DNA from: a virus
IMG/VR virus record: IMGVR_UViG_3300025759_000534
Location: 1 to 27,818 of that record
Direction: 5' to 3' (one strand)
Length of the DNA stretch: 27,818 nucleotides
The first letter of the stretch is position 1; every line of letters begins with the position of its first letter. Of the stretch, positions 15,168 to 20,331 are shown piece after piece. The notes beneath the pieces were generated by a model. It was not told where the DNA came from, ran no database searches, and saw only the letters and a program-made list of their open reading frames with translations. Position numbers and translations under genes: made by a program.

Positions 15168-16265
15168 CTATTGATTTTTGTGCGACCAATGGTCATGTGG
15201 ATATTCGGTATCCCATGCTCTTTTGCCTACCCCAACTTCTAAATACACACTTGTTTCTTTTTCATCATCATTCAAAGTAAAGAAGTGTGCCACATTATTT
15301 CGTAGCAAACTCATAGGTACAAACTTTTTGGTTTTTCTATATGTTTTATAATCATATACATCTTTATCTCTAACATTTAACACACCATGTTGTTCCCATT
15401 TGCTTGGTGCAAACTCTAATAAAACACAAGTTAAATCTAAATAGTCGTCATCTGTACATTCACCATTCTTAAGTTTATCTATGGTTTTTCTCATATACTT
15501 TTTAAACACTCCACGCACAGAAAAATCTTCCCAATTCAAACCTACAGGTTCAAATTTAGGTATCTCATTGTCAGTACAGGTAGACATTACATCCTTTAAC
15601 CAATTATAGTATGGCTCTAATATCTCATCATATTTTTTAAAGTCAACTTCAGTATAGAAATTTGAGTTTACTTTTCTTGGTCTATAGGCATCAACTAAAT
15701 ACCCATCTTGGAGCTGTAACCCACTACGATTAGTACAATAATACTTGCCATCTGTATGTTTAAAGTAGTCATACTTACTGTGCCTTTGTATAACATACCA
15801 ATCTCTATTTAAAAGATTAGACACGAAAGCTCTACCCCAAGAATTTGGTACATGTGGTGAGCCTGTACTAGCCATAATAAAATTATTTTTATACACTCTA
15901 ACAAGACCATTCATTCTATTAAGAGTAGGTGAAAATGCATAGGGTTTTTGATTTAGTGAATCTTCTCTAGTATAATCACTATAGTCTTCATCTCCATGCC
16001 AATAACTATATCTAGGTACAAGTGTGTCGTCTTTGCTTCGAGTATACAATTCTTGTTGTATATTCTTTGCTCTCATGTCACTATCAAACTGCCAAAAATC
16101 AATGTATCCACCACACTCTACATCATCTTTGATTGCCACCCTGTAAGATTTATCAGACCTACGATACGAATCAGGATAACCCCTGACTTTATTTTGCTTG
16201 TTAAATAACTCCAATGCCTTATCGTAAGTAAGGTCTGTTACTTTATGCTCGGATATTCTTTCCAT
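15168..16265 (-). CDS. Unknown 365-residue protein with its own control region
   Basis: No family recognised. It starts MERISEHKVTDLTYDKALEL and is rich in Tyr, Trp, Asp and Lys, with segments such as GYIDFWQFDSDMRAK and NSWGRAFVSNLLNRDWYVI. There is no membrane span or signal peptide. The ATG at 16265 is chosen because AAGGAG lies 8 nt upstream; a longer frame would start inside the palindrome at 16299-16314. A hairpin and the palindrome precede it, the same leader plan as other leftward units, so it is probably regulated separately from its upstream neighbours. Confidence 0.65.
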   Translation of the reverse strand: MERISEHKVTDLTYDKALELFNKQNKVRGYPDSYRRSDKSYRVAIKDDVECGGYIDFWQFDSDMRAKNIQQELYTRSKDDTLVPRYSYWHGDEDYSDYTREDSLNQKPYAFSPTLNRMNGLVRVYKNNFIMASTGSPHVPNSWGRAFVSNLLNRDWYVIQRHSKYDYFKHTDGKYYCTNRSGLQLQDGYLVDAYRPRKVNSNFYTEVDFKKYDEILEPYYNWLKDVMSTCTDNEIPKFEPVGLNWEDFSVRGVFKKYMRKTIDKLKNGECTDDDYLDLTCVLLEFAPSKWEQHGVLNVRDKDVYDYKTYRKTKKFVPMSLLRNNVAHFFTLNDDEKETSVYLEVGVGKRAWDTEYPHDHWSHKNQ

Positions 16266-16298
16266 AATTGTTCTCCTTAAAAAATTAATAGTATCCCC

Positions 16299-16314
16299 TG
16301 CCGACATGTCGGCA
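16299..16314. repeat. Palindrome site 5, TGCCGACATGTCGGCA
   Basis: Perfect copy 34 nt before the start of the 365-residue gene, directly after the hairpin at 16318-16340. Confidence 0.9.
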
Positions 16315-16317
16315 AAT

Positions 16318-16340
16318 CCTAGTTTTTTACAGAAACTAGG
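16318..16340 (-). promoter_or_regulatory. Leader hairpin before palindrome site 5
   Basis: An 8-bp inverted repeat (CCTAGTTT/AAACTAGG) with a 7-nt loop, ending 4 nt before the palindrome. Only ATTT follows on the minus strand, so terminator strength is doubtful. The same hairpin-then-palindrome order is seen at 18.7 and 20.1 kb. Confidence 0.5.
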
Positions 16341-16399
16341 AAAACTGTTAAGGTAAAAAATGAAAGTGTGATAGGTTTCTGTTTACCCTCGCAACCTAC

Positions 16400-16558
16400 C
16401 TACTTCTTACGAGCAATGAGTTTTTCTACCTCGTCTTTGAATTGACTTGGTGTGGTAAATTTTTTAGGTACATTAATACAACCCCCTTTTGTATCCTGTA
16501 TCTGTTTATCTTTAGGCACATACTTGTACCCCCTGTAAATCATACTAACTATTTTCAT
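16400..16558 (-). CDS. Small basic hypothetical protein, 52 residues
   Basis: It reads MKIVSMIYRGYKYVPKDKQI and ends DEVEKLIARKK, basic overall, with one Cys in GGCINVP. The ATG at 16558 is preferred over one at 16588, since GGCGAGAAAT precedes it as in the gene at 4947 and the upstream ATG has no Shine-Dalgarno; the longer form would be 62 residues. It follows the 179-residue gene. Function unknown. Confidence 0.55.
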   Translation of the reverse strand: MKIVSMIYRGYKYVPKDKQIQDTKGGCINVPKKFTTPSQFKDEVEKLIARKK

Positions 16559-16591
16559 ATTTCTCGCCAGTCCATTATATCCTCTCATAGC

Positions 16592-17131
16592 TTACACCAT
16601 AATAGAATCTAAATACCACATTGGAGGTCGTCTGCCCCAATCCCATGATAAGTAATCTTTATCGTACATAATATAGTTACGATATGCCCTTGCATAGTTT
16701 TTATGCTTGTACTCATCAGGCATACATTGTGGTGGCTCGGTGAAGTTCCCATTCGGTAAATGATAGGGTGGTTTCTTCAACGGCTCATGTAAATCCAAAA
16801 AAGTCTTATGGTGCTTACCTCTACGATAATAAAACTCTCGACCTAATGCAACAAATAAAAGATAAGAAAATCTATAATTACCTGTACTACTTCTAGCCCA
16901 TATACATACAGGGTGATTGACATGAGCAATTTTATACAATCGCTGGTCGACTGCCTTGTCATTGTCAACCTCATCACATTTTCTATGTGCTGTACATAAT
17001 ATCTGACCTTGTTCTAGTACCATCTTACTTGCTAACTTATCAGGCATAGCCCTTGCAATATTTGTTACTGCTTTGAATCTAGCAAATTTATTCCAAGCAT
17101 CCTTGTACATTTCAGTAATAAACATATTCAT
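16592..17131 (-). CDS. Conserved phage protein, KMVLE/TAHR/MPDEYKH type
   Basis: The 179-residue protein holds blocks I recognise from many phages: KMVLEQGQILCTAHRKCD (about 36-53), a NHPVCIWARSSTGNYR block near residues 72-87, and PQCMPDEYKHKN near 133-144. The conserved His, Arg and Trp residues suggest an enzyme or DNA-contact site, and relatives are sometimes annotated as DNA glycosylase-like; I would not assert that activity. It starts with MNMFITEMYKDAW and overlaps the upstream gene by ATGA. Confidence 0.65.
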   Translation of the reverse strand: MNMFITEMYKDAWNKFARFKAVTNIARAMPDKLASKMVLEQGQILCTAHRKCDEVDNDKAVDQRLYKIAHVNHPVCIWARSSTGNYRFSYLLFVALGREFYYRRGKHHKTFLDLHEPLKKPPYHLPNGNFTEPPQCMPDEYKHKNYARAYRNYIMYDKDYLSWDWGRRPPMWYLDSIMV

Positions 17132-17880
17132 GCTATCCCCCTTTCATGTGCAATCTCTATCGCTTTTTTTCTAGCTTTCTGCATCATCTTGATACAGTAT
17201 GGGTTTGTCGTTGTATTTGAATTGATACTATTGATTTGCGTCATCTTACCTTGACCAATCGTAGTATGTACATGCTCATTCAATTCTTCAATAGTCCTCA
17301 CCCCATCATGTAGCCAATAAGAATTGTTATCAAATGGTTTAGTTATCGTTTTTCTGTACTGATTGATATGCTTATCTGAATAACATCCACCACATACAAT
17401 ATCACCGACTTGCATCTCTTTACCTTTTTGAATCTCGTTGATAACTTTTACATCATGTAGTTTATCGGAATAACACACTCGACACTCAATACATTTACCC
17501 TCACAGTTGATGTTGTTTGCCGACTTATCGGCACTCTTTGGAAATACATTGAACACCCCATGAAAATTTCTAGGTGGTTTGCTCATAGGTACACCCACAA
17601 CAGGGTTTGAGTATATCAATAGAAGATTGCTAGGAAGTTCCTTGAGTTGTGCTTTTACTCTATCAACAATCTCGGCTCGTTTAGTCCACAAAGTATAGGT
17701 AGTATTCGGATTGTTTTTTGCAATCGTCACACAATTAATAAAAGAATAATCGTTCTCAATTTCACCATGCGAATGGAATCTTACAAAGTTGGCATTGAGA
17801 TATTTTAATTTGTTGTTTGGCTTGGGTGTATACCCTGACCACTTGTGCCGACCTGTCGGCTTGAATGTAATAATATTCAT
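17128..17880 (-). CDS. Cys-rich phage protein, possibly circularly permuted
   Basis: The 250-residue protein carries VRFHSHGEIENDYSFINC near 33-50, TLWTKRAEIVDRV near 63-75, a four-Cys block C126, C130, C133, C136 (CEGKCIECRVCY) and C163/C166 (VCGGCYSDK). In phage relatives I recall, a CY-type block comes first, then the FRWHxSGD-like block, then the GxCxxCxxCY block; here the CGGCY block comes last. The cysteines suggest a metal or Fe-S site. Two palindrome copies lie inside the gene, at codons 7-12 and 116-121. AAGG with a long spacer precedes the ATG, and a promoter with a structured leader lies upstream. Confidence 0.6.
   Translation of the reverse strand: MNIITFKPTGRHKWSGYTPKPNNKLKYLNANFVRFHSHGEIENDYSFINCVTIAKNNPNTTYTLWTKRAEIVDRVKAQLKELPSNLLLIYSNPVVGVPMSKPPRNFHGVFNVFPKSADKSANNINCEGKCIECRVCYSDKLHDVKVINEIQKGKEMQVGDIVCGGCYSDKHINQYRKTITKPFDNNSYWLHDGVRTIEELNEHVHTTIGQGKMTQINSINSNTTTNPYCIKMMQKARKKAIEIAHERGIA
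17518..17533. repeat. Palindrome site 6, variant TGCCGACTTATCGGCA, inside a CDS
   Basis: Arms TGCCGA/TCGGCA are intact and the centre is CTTA. It is read in frame as SADKSA in the Cys-rich protein, just before the CEGKC block. Confidence 0.85.
17846..17861. repeat. Palindrome site 7, variant TGCCGACCTGTCGGCT, inside a CDS
   Basis: Arms match except the last base; the centre is CCTG. It lies 20-35 nt inside the Cys-rich gene, so it is transcribed near the 5' end of that mRNA. Confidence 0.8.
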
Positions 17881-17910
17881 TTGTTTTACCTTAAATAGTT
17901 AATAAAAAAT

Positions 17911-17954
17911 GTGGAGTTCAAAAGTCCTACAACCCATCACCTCTCAAACTCCAC
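17911..17954 (-). promoter_or_regulatory. Leader hairpin with T-run, possible attenuator
   Basis: On the minus strand GTGGAGTT and AACTCCAC form an 8-bp stem with a 28-nt loop, followed by ATTTTTTATT. It lies between the promoter at 17985-18013 and the gene start at 17880. The stem plus T-run resembles an intrinsic terminator in the leader, so it may act by attenuation. The long loop makes this less certain. Confidence 0.5.
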
Positions 17955-17984
17955 TTGCTTCTCTCTGATGTTTAGTATGTATAT

Positions 17985-18013
17985 AGTCTATCAAAGAAAT
18001 TACACTTTGTCAA
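17985..18013 (-). promoter_or_regulatory. Sigma70-type promoter for the Cys-rich gene operon
   Basis: TTGACA (minus strand) and TAGACT are separated by 17 nt. The sequence is nearly identical, one spacer base apart, to the promoter at 18719-18747. The -35 overlaps the stop of the 58-residue membrane gene, and palindrome site 8 ends 12 nt upstream of it. Confidence 0.75.
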
Positions 18014-18186
18014 TCTTTCTCACCTGCCGACTTGTCGGCTAGGTATATTTTTCTGCCTACATAACAAAGTATGAGAGCAAAGGCTACAAAAAGATTTAAA
18101 CCTAATTCAGTTTGCGTCAAGATGTCATAACTTGCTAGTGCCATAACCCCATACGCATACAACATTAAAAATAAAATAAAAAACAT
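18010..18186 (-). CDS. 58-residue membrane protein
   Basis: A short frame starting MFFILFLMLYAYGVMALASY, with hydrophobic spans at about 1-19 and 30-44 and a charged tail LADKSAGEKD. GGGGG lies 4 nt before the ATG. It is the last of four coupled small genes. The palindrome at 18025-18040 is read in its tail. The two spans suggest a small inner-membrane protein; a holin-like role is possible but unproven. Confidence 0.55.
   Translation of the reverse strand: MFFILFLMLYAYGVMALASYDILTQTELGLNLFVAFALILCYVGRKIYLADKSAGEKD
18025..18040. repeat. Palindrome site 8, variant TGCCGACTTGTCGGCT
   Basis: Arms match except the last base; the centre is CTTG. It lies 12 nt upstream of the -35 of the 17985-18013 promoter and inside the tail of the 58-residue gene. 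Confidence 0.85.
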
Positions 18187-18187
18187 A

Positions 18188-18346
18188 TTACCCCCTTAAT
18201 TTTTCGATTTGTTTGTCAGTATACTTAAACCTATTTTTCAAGGTTTTTATTACATATTCATCAGTATAACTACCCATATACCAAATTAATCCTTTTCTTA
18301 AATGTTCCTTAAGAAACCCTAAATGCACCTTATCCTCTTTTGTCAT
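18188..18346 (-). CDS. Hypothetical protein, 52 residues
   Basis: It reads MTKEDKVHLGFLKEHLRKGL and ends KYTDKQIEKLRG, a basic helical protein with an aromatic middle (IWYMGSYTDEYV). GGAGG lies 5 nt before the ATG, and there is 1 nt between its start and the upstream stop. No family recognised. Confidence 0.6.
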   Translation of the reverse strand: MTKEDKVHLGFLKEHLRKGLIWYMGSYTDEYVIKTLKNRFKYTDKQIEKLRG

Positions 18347-18347
18347 A

Positions 18348-18476
18348 TCACCCTCCAAAAGTTAATATTACACATATAATAAACCAAATGCATGGTATCG
18401 CTACAATGCTACCTAGAAAATACAGGGCTAGTTCTTTACAACTAACCCCTTCAAAAATTTCAAATAACTCTTTCAC
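18348..18476 (-). CDS. 42-residue membrane protein, GTG start
   Basis: A short frame starting GTG (MKELFEIFEGVSCKELALYF), with a hydrophobic span at about 17-40 containing two Cys. The GTG overlaps the upstream stop as GTGA, and GGGGG lies 5 nt before it. Single span; function unknown. Confidence 0.5.
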   Translation of the reverse strand: MKELFEIFEGVSCKELALYFLGSIVAIPCIWFIICVILTFGG

Positions 18477-18643
18477 ATGTACCCCCTATATTTTTTCTTG
18501 GTTAATTCATGGTTAAGTGAAGTTGTATTGTTTCTCAATGTAACACCTAACCCAATATAAGATGGTGTGTTGTATTTTGGAAATATAGTACCTCGTACTT
18601 GTTTCCACATCTTTGGTGTAAATCGTTTTGTTTTAATCATCAT
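18473..18643 (-). CDS. Small basic protein, 56 residues
   Basis: It begins MMIKTKRFTPKMWKQVRGTI and is strongly basic throughout, ending LTKKKYRGYM, so nucleic acid binding is plausible. The first ATG of a pair at 18643 is used because AAGG lies 5 nt upstream; a longer frame would start inside the palindrome at 18662-18677. It heads the four-gene set read from the promoter at 18719-18747. Confidence 0.6.
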   Translation of the reverse strand: MMIKTKRFTPKMWKQVRGTIFPKYNTPSYIGLGVTLRNNTTSLNHELTKKKYRGYM

Positions 18644-18661
18644 TTTTACCTTGTAAGTTAT

Positions 18662-18677
18662 TGCCGACATGTCGGCA
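18662..18677. repeat. Palindrome site 9, TGCCGACATGTCGGCA
   Basis: Perfect copy 18 nt before the start at 18643, in the leader from the 18719-18747 promoter, with the GGTTGAAA flank shared with site 4. Confidence 0.9.
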
Positions 18678-18688
18678 GGTTGAAAAAT

Positions 18689-18706
18689 TGGGAGTTGCTT
18701 TTCCCA
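18689..18706 (-). promoter_or_regulatory. Small leader hairpin with T-run, possible attenuator
   Basis: A 5-bp stem (TGGGA/TCCCA) with an 8-nt loop, followed on the minus strand by ATTTTT. It lies between the promoter and palindrome site 9, the same order as at 20.1 kb. The short stem makes it a weak terminator by itself. Confidence 0.4.
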
Positions 18707-18718
18707 CTCATTAATTAC

Positions 18719-18747
18719 AGTCTATCATAGAAATTACACTTTGTCAA
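18719..18747 (-). promoter_or_regulatory. Sigma70-type promoter for the 18.0-18.6 kb small genes
   Basis: TTGACA and TAGACT are separated by 17 nt with the spacer AAGTGTAATTTCTATGA, a near-copy of the 17985 promoter. Palindrome copies lie on both sides: 18761-18776 (13 nt upstream of the -35) and 18662-18677 (in the leader). Confidence 0.78.
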
Positions 18748-18760
18748 TATTTCAAGGGTG

Positions 18761-18776
18761 TGCCGACATGTCGGCA
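18761..18776. repeat. Palindrome site 10, TGCCGACATGTCGGCA
   Basis: Perfect copy upstream of the 18719-18747 promoter; its centre is 99 bp from that of site 9. Confidence 0.9.
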
Positions 18777-18780
18777 AGTC

Positions 18781-18820
18781 TGTTCCTGAAGTGTAAAAAA
18801 GTGGAACAAAGGGTGGAACA
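18781..18820 (-). repeat. R element copy 1
   Basis: A 40-bp element. Read on the minus strand it has two direct TGTTCC boxes, a T-rich TTACACTT spacer and an inverted GGAACA box. This copy is the most diverged, with a changed A-tract. It begins 4 nt from palindrome site 10. Confidence 0.75.
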
Positions 18821-18855
18821 GATTCGACCAATAAAATCAAGTAGTTAGGTGTTTT

Positions 18856-18894
18856 TGTTCTCGGAGTGTAATTTTTTGGAACAAGGTTGGAACA
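18856..18894 (-). repeat. R element copy 2
   Basis: A 39-bp element in the same orientation as copy 1: TGTTCCAACCTTGTTCC, then AAAAAATTACACTC, then GAGAACA. The last box has one change from GGAACA. Confidence 0.8.
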
Positions 18895-19131
18895 GTCGAA
18901 ACCCTGATGGATAAAGGGATACGAGGGATTTAAGGTGCTATTTTTGTGATTTTTGAAAAAATAATGAGAGGAGTTATGAAAACAAGCAAAAAAGCACGAA
19001 AAAAGAGAAAAAAACAAAAAAAGAAAAGAATTTTCGTAGTATATAAAAATAGGTCTTTATTATTTTTTAATAATATATAATATAACAGGACTTTGCCTTT
19101 AGTTTTGCCTTTAAAATCAGATATTTAAGTC
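18895..19131. other. AT-rich core between inverted R pairs, candidate origin region
   Basis: The stretch between copies 2 and 3 holds an A-rich tract near 18976-19030 and a tract at about 19057-19086 that is almost only A and T. AT-rich unwinding tracts next to iterated protein-binding boxes are typical of initiator-dependent origins. One tiny plus-strand frame (18976-19080) is present but poorly supported. Confidence 0.45.
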
Positions 19132-19170
19132 TGTTCCAAGTCTGTTCCAAAAAATTACACTCTAGGAACA
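19132..19170 (+). repeat. R element copy 3
   Basis: A 39-bp element, inverted relative to copies 1-2: two TGTTCC boxes, then AAAAAATTACACTCTA and GGAACA. It is identical to copy 4 except for the bases between the first two boxes. Confidence 0.85.
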
Positions 19171-19205
19171 AGCAAGGGTAACTCATTGATTTTAAAAACT
19201 TATTT

Positions 19206-19244
19206 TGTTCCACCCTTGTTCCAAAAAATTACACTCTAGGAACA
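19206..19244 (+). repeat. R element copy 4
   Basis: A 39-bp element in the same orientation as copy 3, with TGTTCCACCCTTGTTCC, then AAAAAATTACACTCTA and GGAACA. Confidence 0.85.
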
Positions 19245-19254
19245 GGTCTTTTTC

Positions 19255-19318
19255 TTACTAGCTTCTACTTACTAGCTTCTACTTACTAGCTTCTACTTAC
19301 TAGCTTCATACTAGCTTC
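19255..19318. repeat. 14-bp direct tandem repeat
   Basis: Three full copies of TTACTAGCTTCTAC and two shortened ones (ending in TACTAGCTTC). It begins 10 bp after R copy 4 and lies in non-coding DNA between the origin candidate and the terminator. It could be an iteron set for a replication or partition protein, or a slippage product. Confidence 0.85.
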
Positions 19319-19341
19319 AAAAAAGATAAAACCGATAGACG

Positions 19342-19369
19342 AAAAAAAAGCCCTGCAAAATGCAGGGCT
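19342..19369 (-). terminator. Rho-independent terminator of the 228-residue gene
   Basis: On the minus strand GCCCTGCA and TGCAGGGC form an 8-bp GC-rich stem with a 3-nt loop, followed by eight T. It lies 30 nt after the stop of the gene at 19401-20087 and would stop leftward transcription before the R element region. Confidence 0.88.
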
Positions 19370-19400
19370 AGTAGGTGGGAGTATTAAAATGATGTTGCTG

Positions 19401-20087
19401 TTATTTATTAGTATTTATTGTTACTTTAATTTGCTGTAACATTTTTGCTAACTGTGGCTTTATCTTTTTTAAACTCTCTTGAGATTTAAATTTATTAACT
19501 CTTGTATCATTAGAGTCAGCATCTAAAGTATTTTCAATAGTGGTAACCATTTTAGCTATTTTGTCACCATCAATTATGTTGATAGTCTTTTTATCAAATG
19601 CCTTATTGAGAATTCTATTAATCATAGCTCCCATTTTTGGCATTGCAATCCTATCTGCTATAGACTTATCAATTTTTAAATTTTTAACAACTCTATCTTT
19701 TTTATTACTGTTAAAAAGTCCTGCTAATACAAATTTTGAAAACCCTTTATCTATTCTATTATATTCAGTTTTAGATAACAGATTTTTCAACTGAAACATT
19801 AAACCACTATGGCATACATCTATATACATAAACCCTGCTGTTTCAATACCCTTACCTTTCTCTACTGACTTAAATAACTTTTTAGCGTCCATTTCAAGTG
19901 GGATTAATTTTTTAATCATGTTAGCTGATTTTTCGATAATCTCATCTGTAATGCTTTTAGCTATTGAGTTTTTAACAATAATTTCACCAATATCTTTAGT
20001 TAGTTTACTACTGTTAATTGAATCATATAACTGTTCTATTGATGATTTATTGTTAGTATCGATATTTAATGCATTTCCATTTTTCAT
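19401..20087 (-). CDS. Orphan 228-residue protein, candidate regulator or initiator
   Basis: No family recognised. The protein is basic and Ile/Lys/Asn-rich, mostly helical, starting MKNGNALNIDTNNKSSIEQL. A conserved-looking centre includes KGIETAGFMYIDVCHSGLMF, and a basic helical end runs SLKKIKPQLAKMLQQIKVTI. It has its own promoter (20164-20192), leader hairpin, two flanking palindromes and a strong terminator. It sits between the divergent control region and the R element cluster, where a phage often places its master regulator or replication initiator. No classic HTH is visible by eye, so this role is inferred. GAGGT lies 5 nt before the ATG. Confidence 0.6.
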   Translation of the reverse strand: MKNGNALNIDTNNKSSIEQLYDSINSSKLTKDIGEIIVKNSIAKSITDEIIEKSANMIKKLIPLEMDAKKLFKSVEKGKGIETAGFMYIDVCHSGLMFQLKNLLSKTEYNRIDKGFSKFVLAGLFNSNKKDRVVKNLKIDKSIADRIAMPKMGAMINRILNKAFDKKTINIIDGDKIAKMVTTIENTLDADSNDTRVNKFKSQESLKKIKPQLAKMLQQIKVTINTNK

Positions 20088-20107
20088 AATTTACCTCTAT
20101 AAGTTGT

Positions 20108-20123
20108 TGCCGATTCGTCGGCA
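20108..20123. repeat. Palindrome site 11, variant TGCCGATTCGTCGGCA
   Basis: Arms TGCCGA/TCGGCA are intact and the centre is TTCG. It lies in the leader of the 228-residue gene, between its hairpin and Shine-Dalgarno. Confidence 0.9.
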
Positions 20124-20134
20124 GGTTTAAAAAT

Positions 20135-20153
20135 GTTAGGAATAATTCCTAAC
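20135..20153 (-). promoter_or_regulatory. Leader hairpin with T-run, possible attenuator
   Basis: On the minus strand GTTAGGAA and TTCCTAAC pair perfectly over 8 bp with a 3-nt loop, followed by ATTTTT. It lies a few bases after the predicted start of transcription and before palindrome site 11, so it could stop most transcripts before the 228-residue gene unless relieved. Confidence 0.6.
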
Positions 20154-20163
20154 TCTTATAACC

Positions 20164-20192
20164 ATTATTACACTTTTAAATCTAATTGTCAA
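20164..20192 (-). promoter_or_regulatory. Promoter of the 228-residue gene
   Basis: TTGACA is followed after 17 nt by AATAAT, with TGT just before it (extended -10 type). AAAGTGTAAT overlaps the spacer and -10, linking it to the other leftward promoters. Confidence 0.6.
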
Positions 20193-20232
20193 CATTCTGT
20201 AAAGCCCTATTTATAGAGGGATACAAGGCATT

Positions 20233-20248
20233 TGCCGATTCGTCGGCA
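20233..20248. repeat. Palindrome site 12, variant TGCCGATTCGTCGGCA
   Basis: Identical to site 11 and centred 125 bp from it. It lies upstream of the leftward promoter, in the divergent region. Confidence 0.9.
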
Positions 20249-20267
20249 GATAGTATATAGTTATGTG

Positions 20268-20281
20268 AGTGAGTACTCACT
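20268..20281. promoter_or_regulatory. 14-bp perfect palindrome, candidate operator
   Basis: AGTGAGTACTCACT is a perfect dyad in the divergent gap. It differs from the TGCCGA family and is seen only here, so it may bind a second regulator acting on the left-right switch. Confidence 0.5.
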
Positions 20282-20292
20282 AACCTTAATAT

Positions 20293-20331
20293 GGGGGGGG
20301 TATACCTAGCCCACCCATACCCTATCCCCCC
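20293..20331. other. GC-rich imperfect hairpin with G8 run
   Basis: A run of eight G, then TATACC, pairs with ATACCC and CCCCCC downstream: GGGTAT/ATACCC (6 bp) plus five G-C pairs outside a small bulge. It is unusually GC-rich here. No T-run follows, so it may be an insulator or a protein or packaging site; the role is open. Confidence 0.45.

Noticed and set aside
17911-17954. Known riboswitch
   Set aside because: A single stem with a large loop does not match a riboswitch class I can recognise.
18715-19017. 100-codon minus-strand frame across the non-coding region
   Set aside because: It covers the promoter, a palindrome and two R elements, has low-complexity Phe/Ser-rich composition and no Shine-Dalgarno. 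The repeats explain the sequence better.
18781-19318. CRISPR array
   Set aside because: R elements are inverted and unevenly spaced, and the 14-bp repeat has no spacers.
8763-20248. Palindromes as simple intrinsic terminators
   Set aside because: No T-run follows most copies, and four copies lie inside genes.
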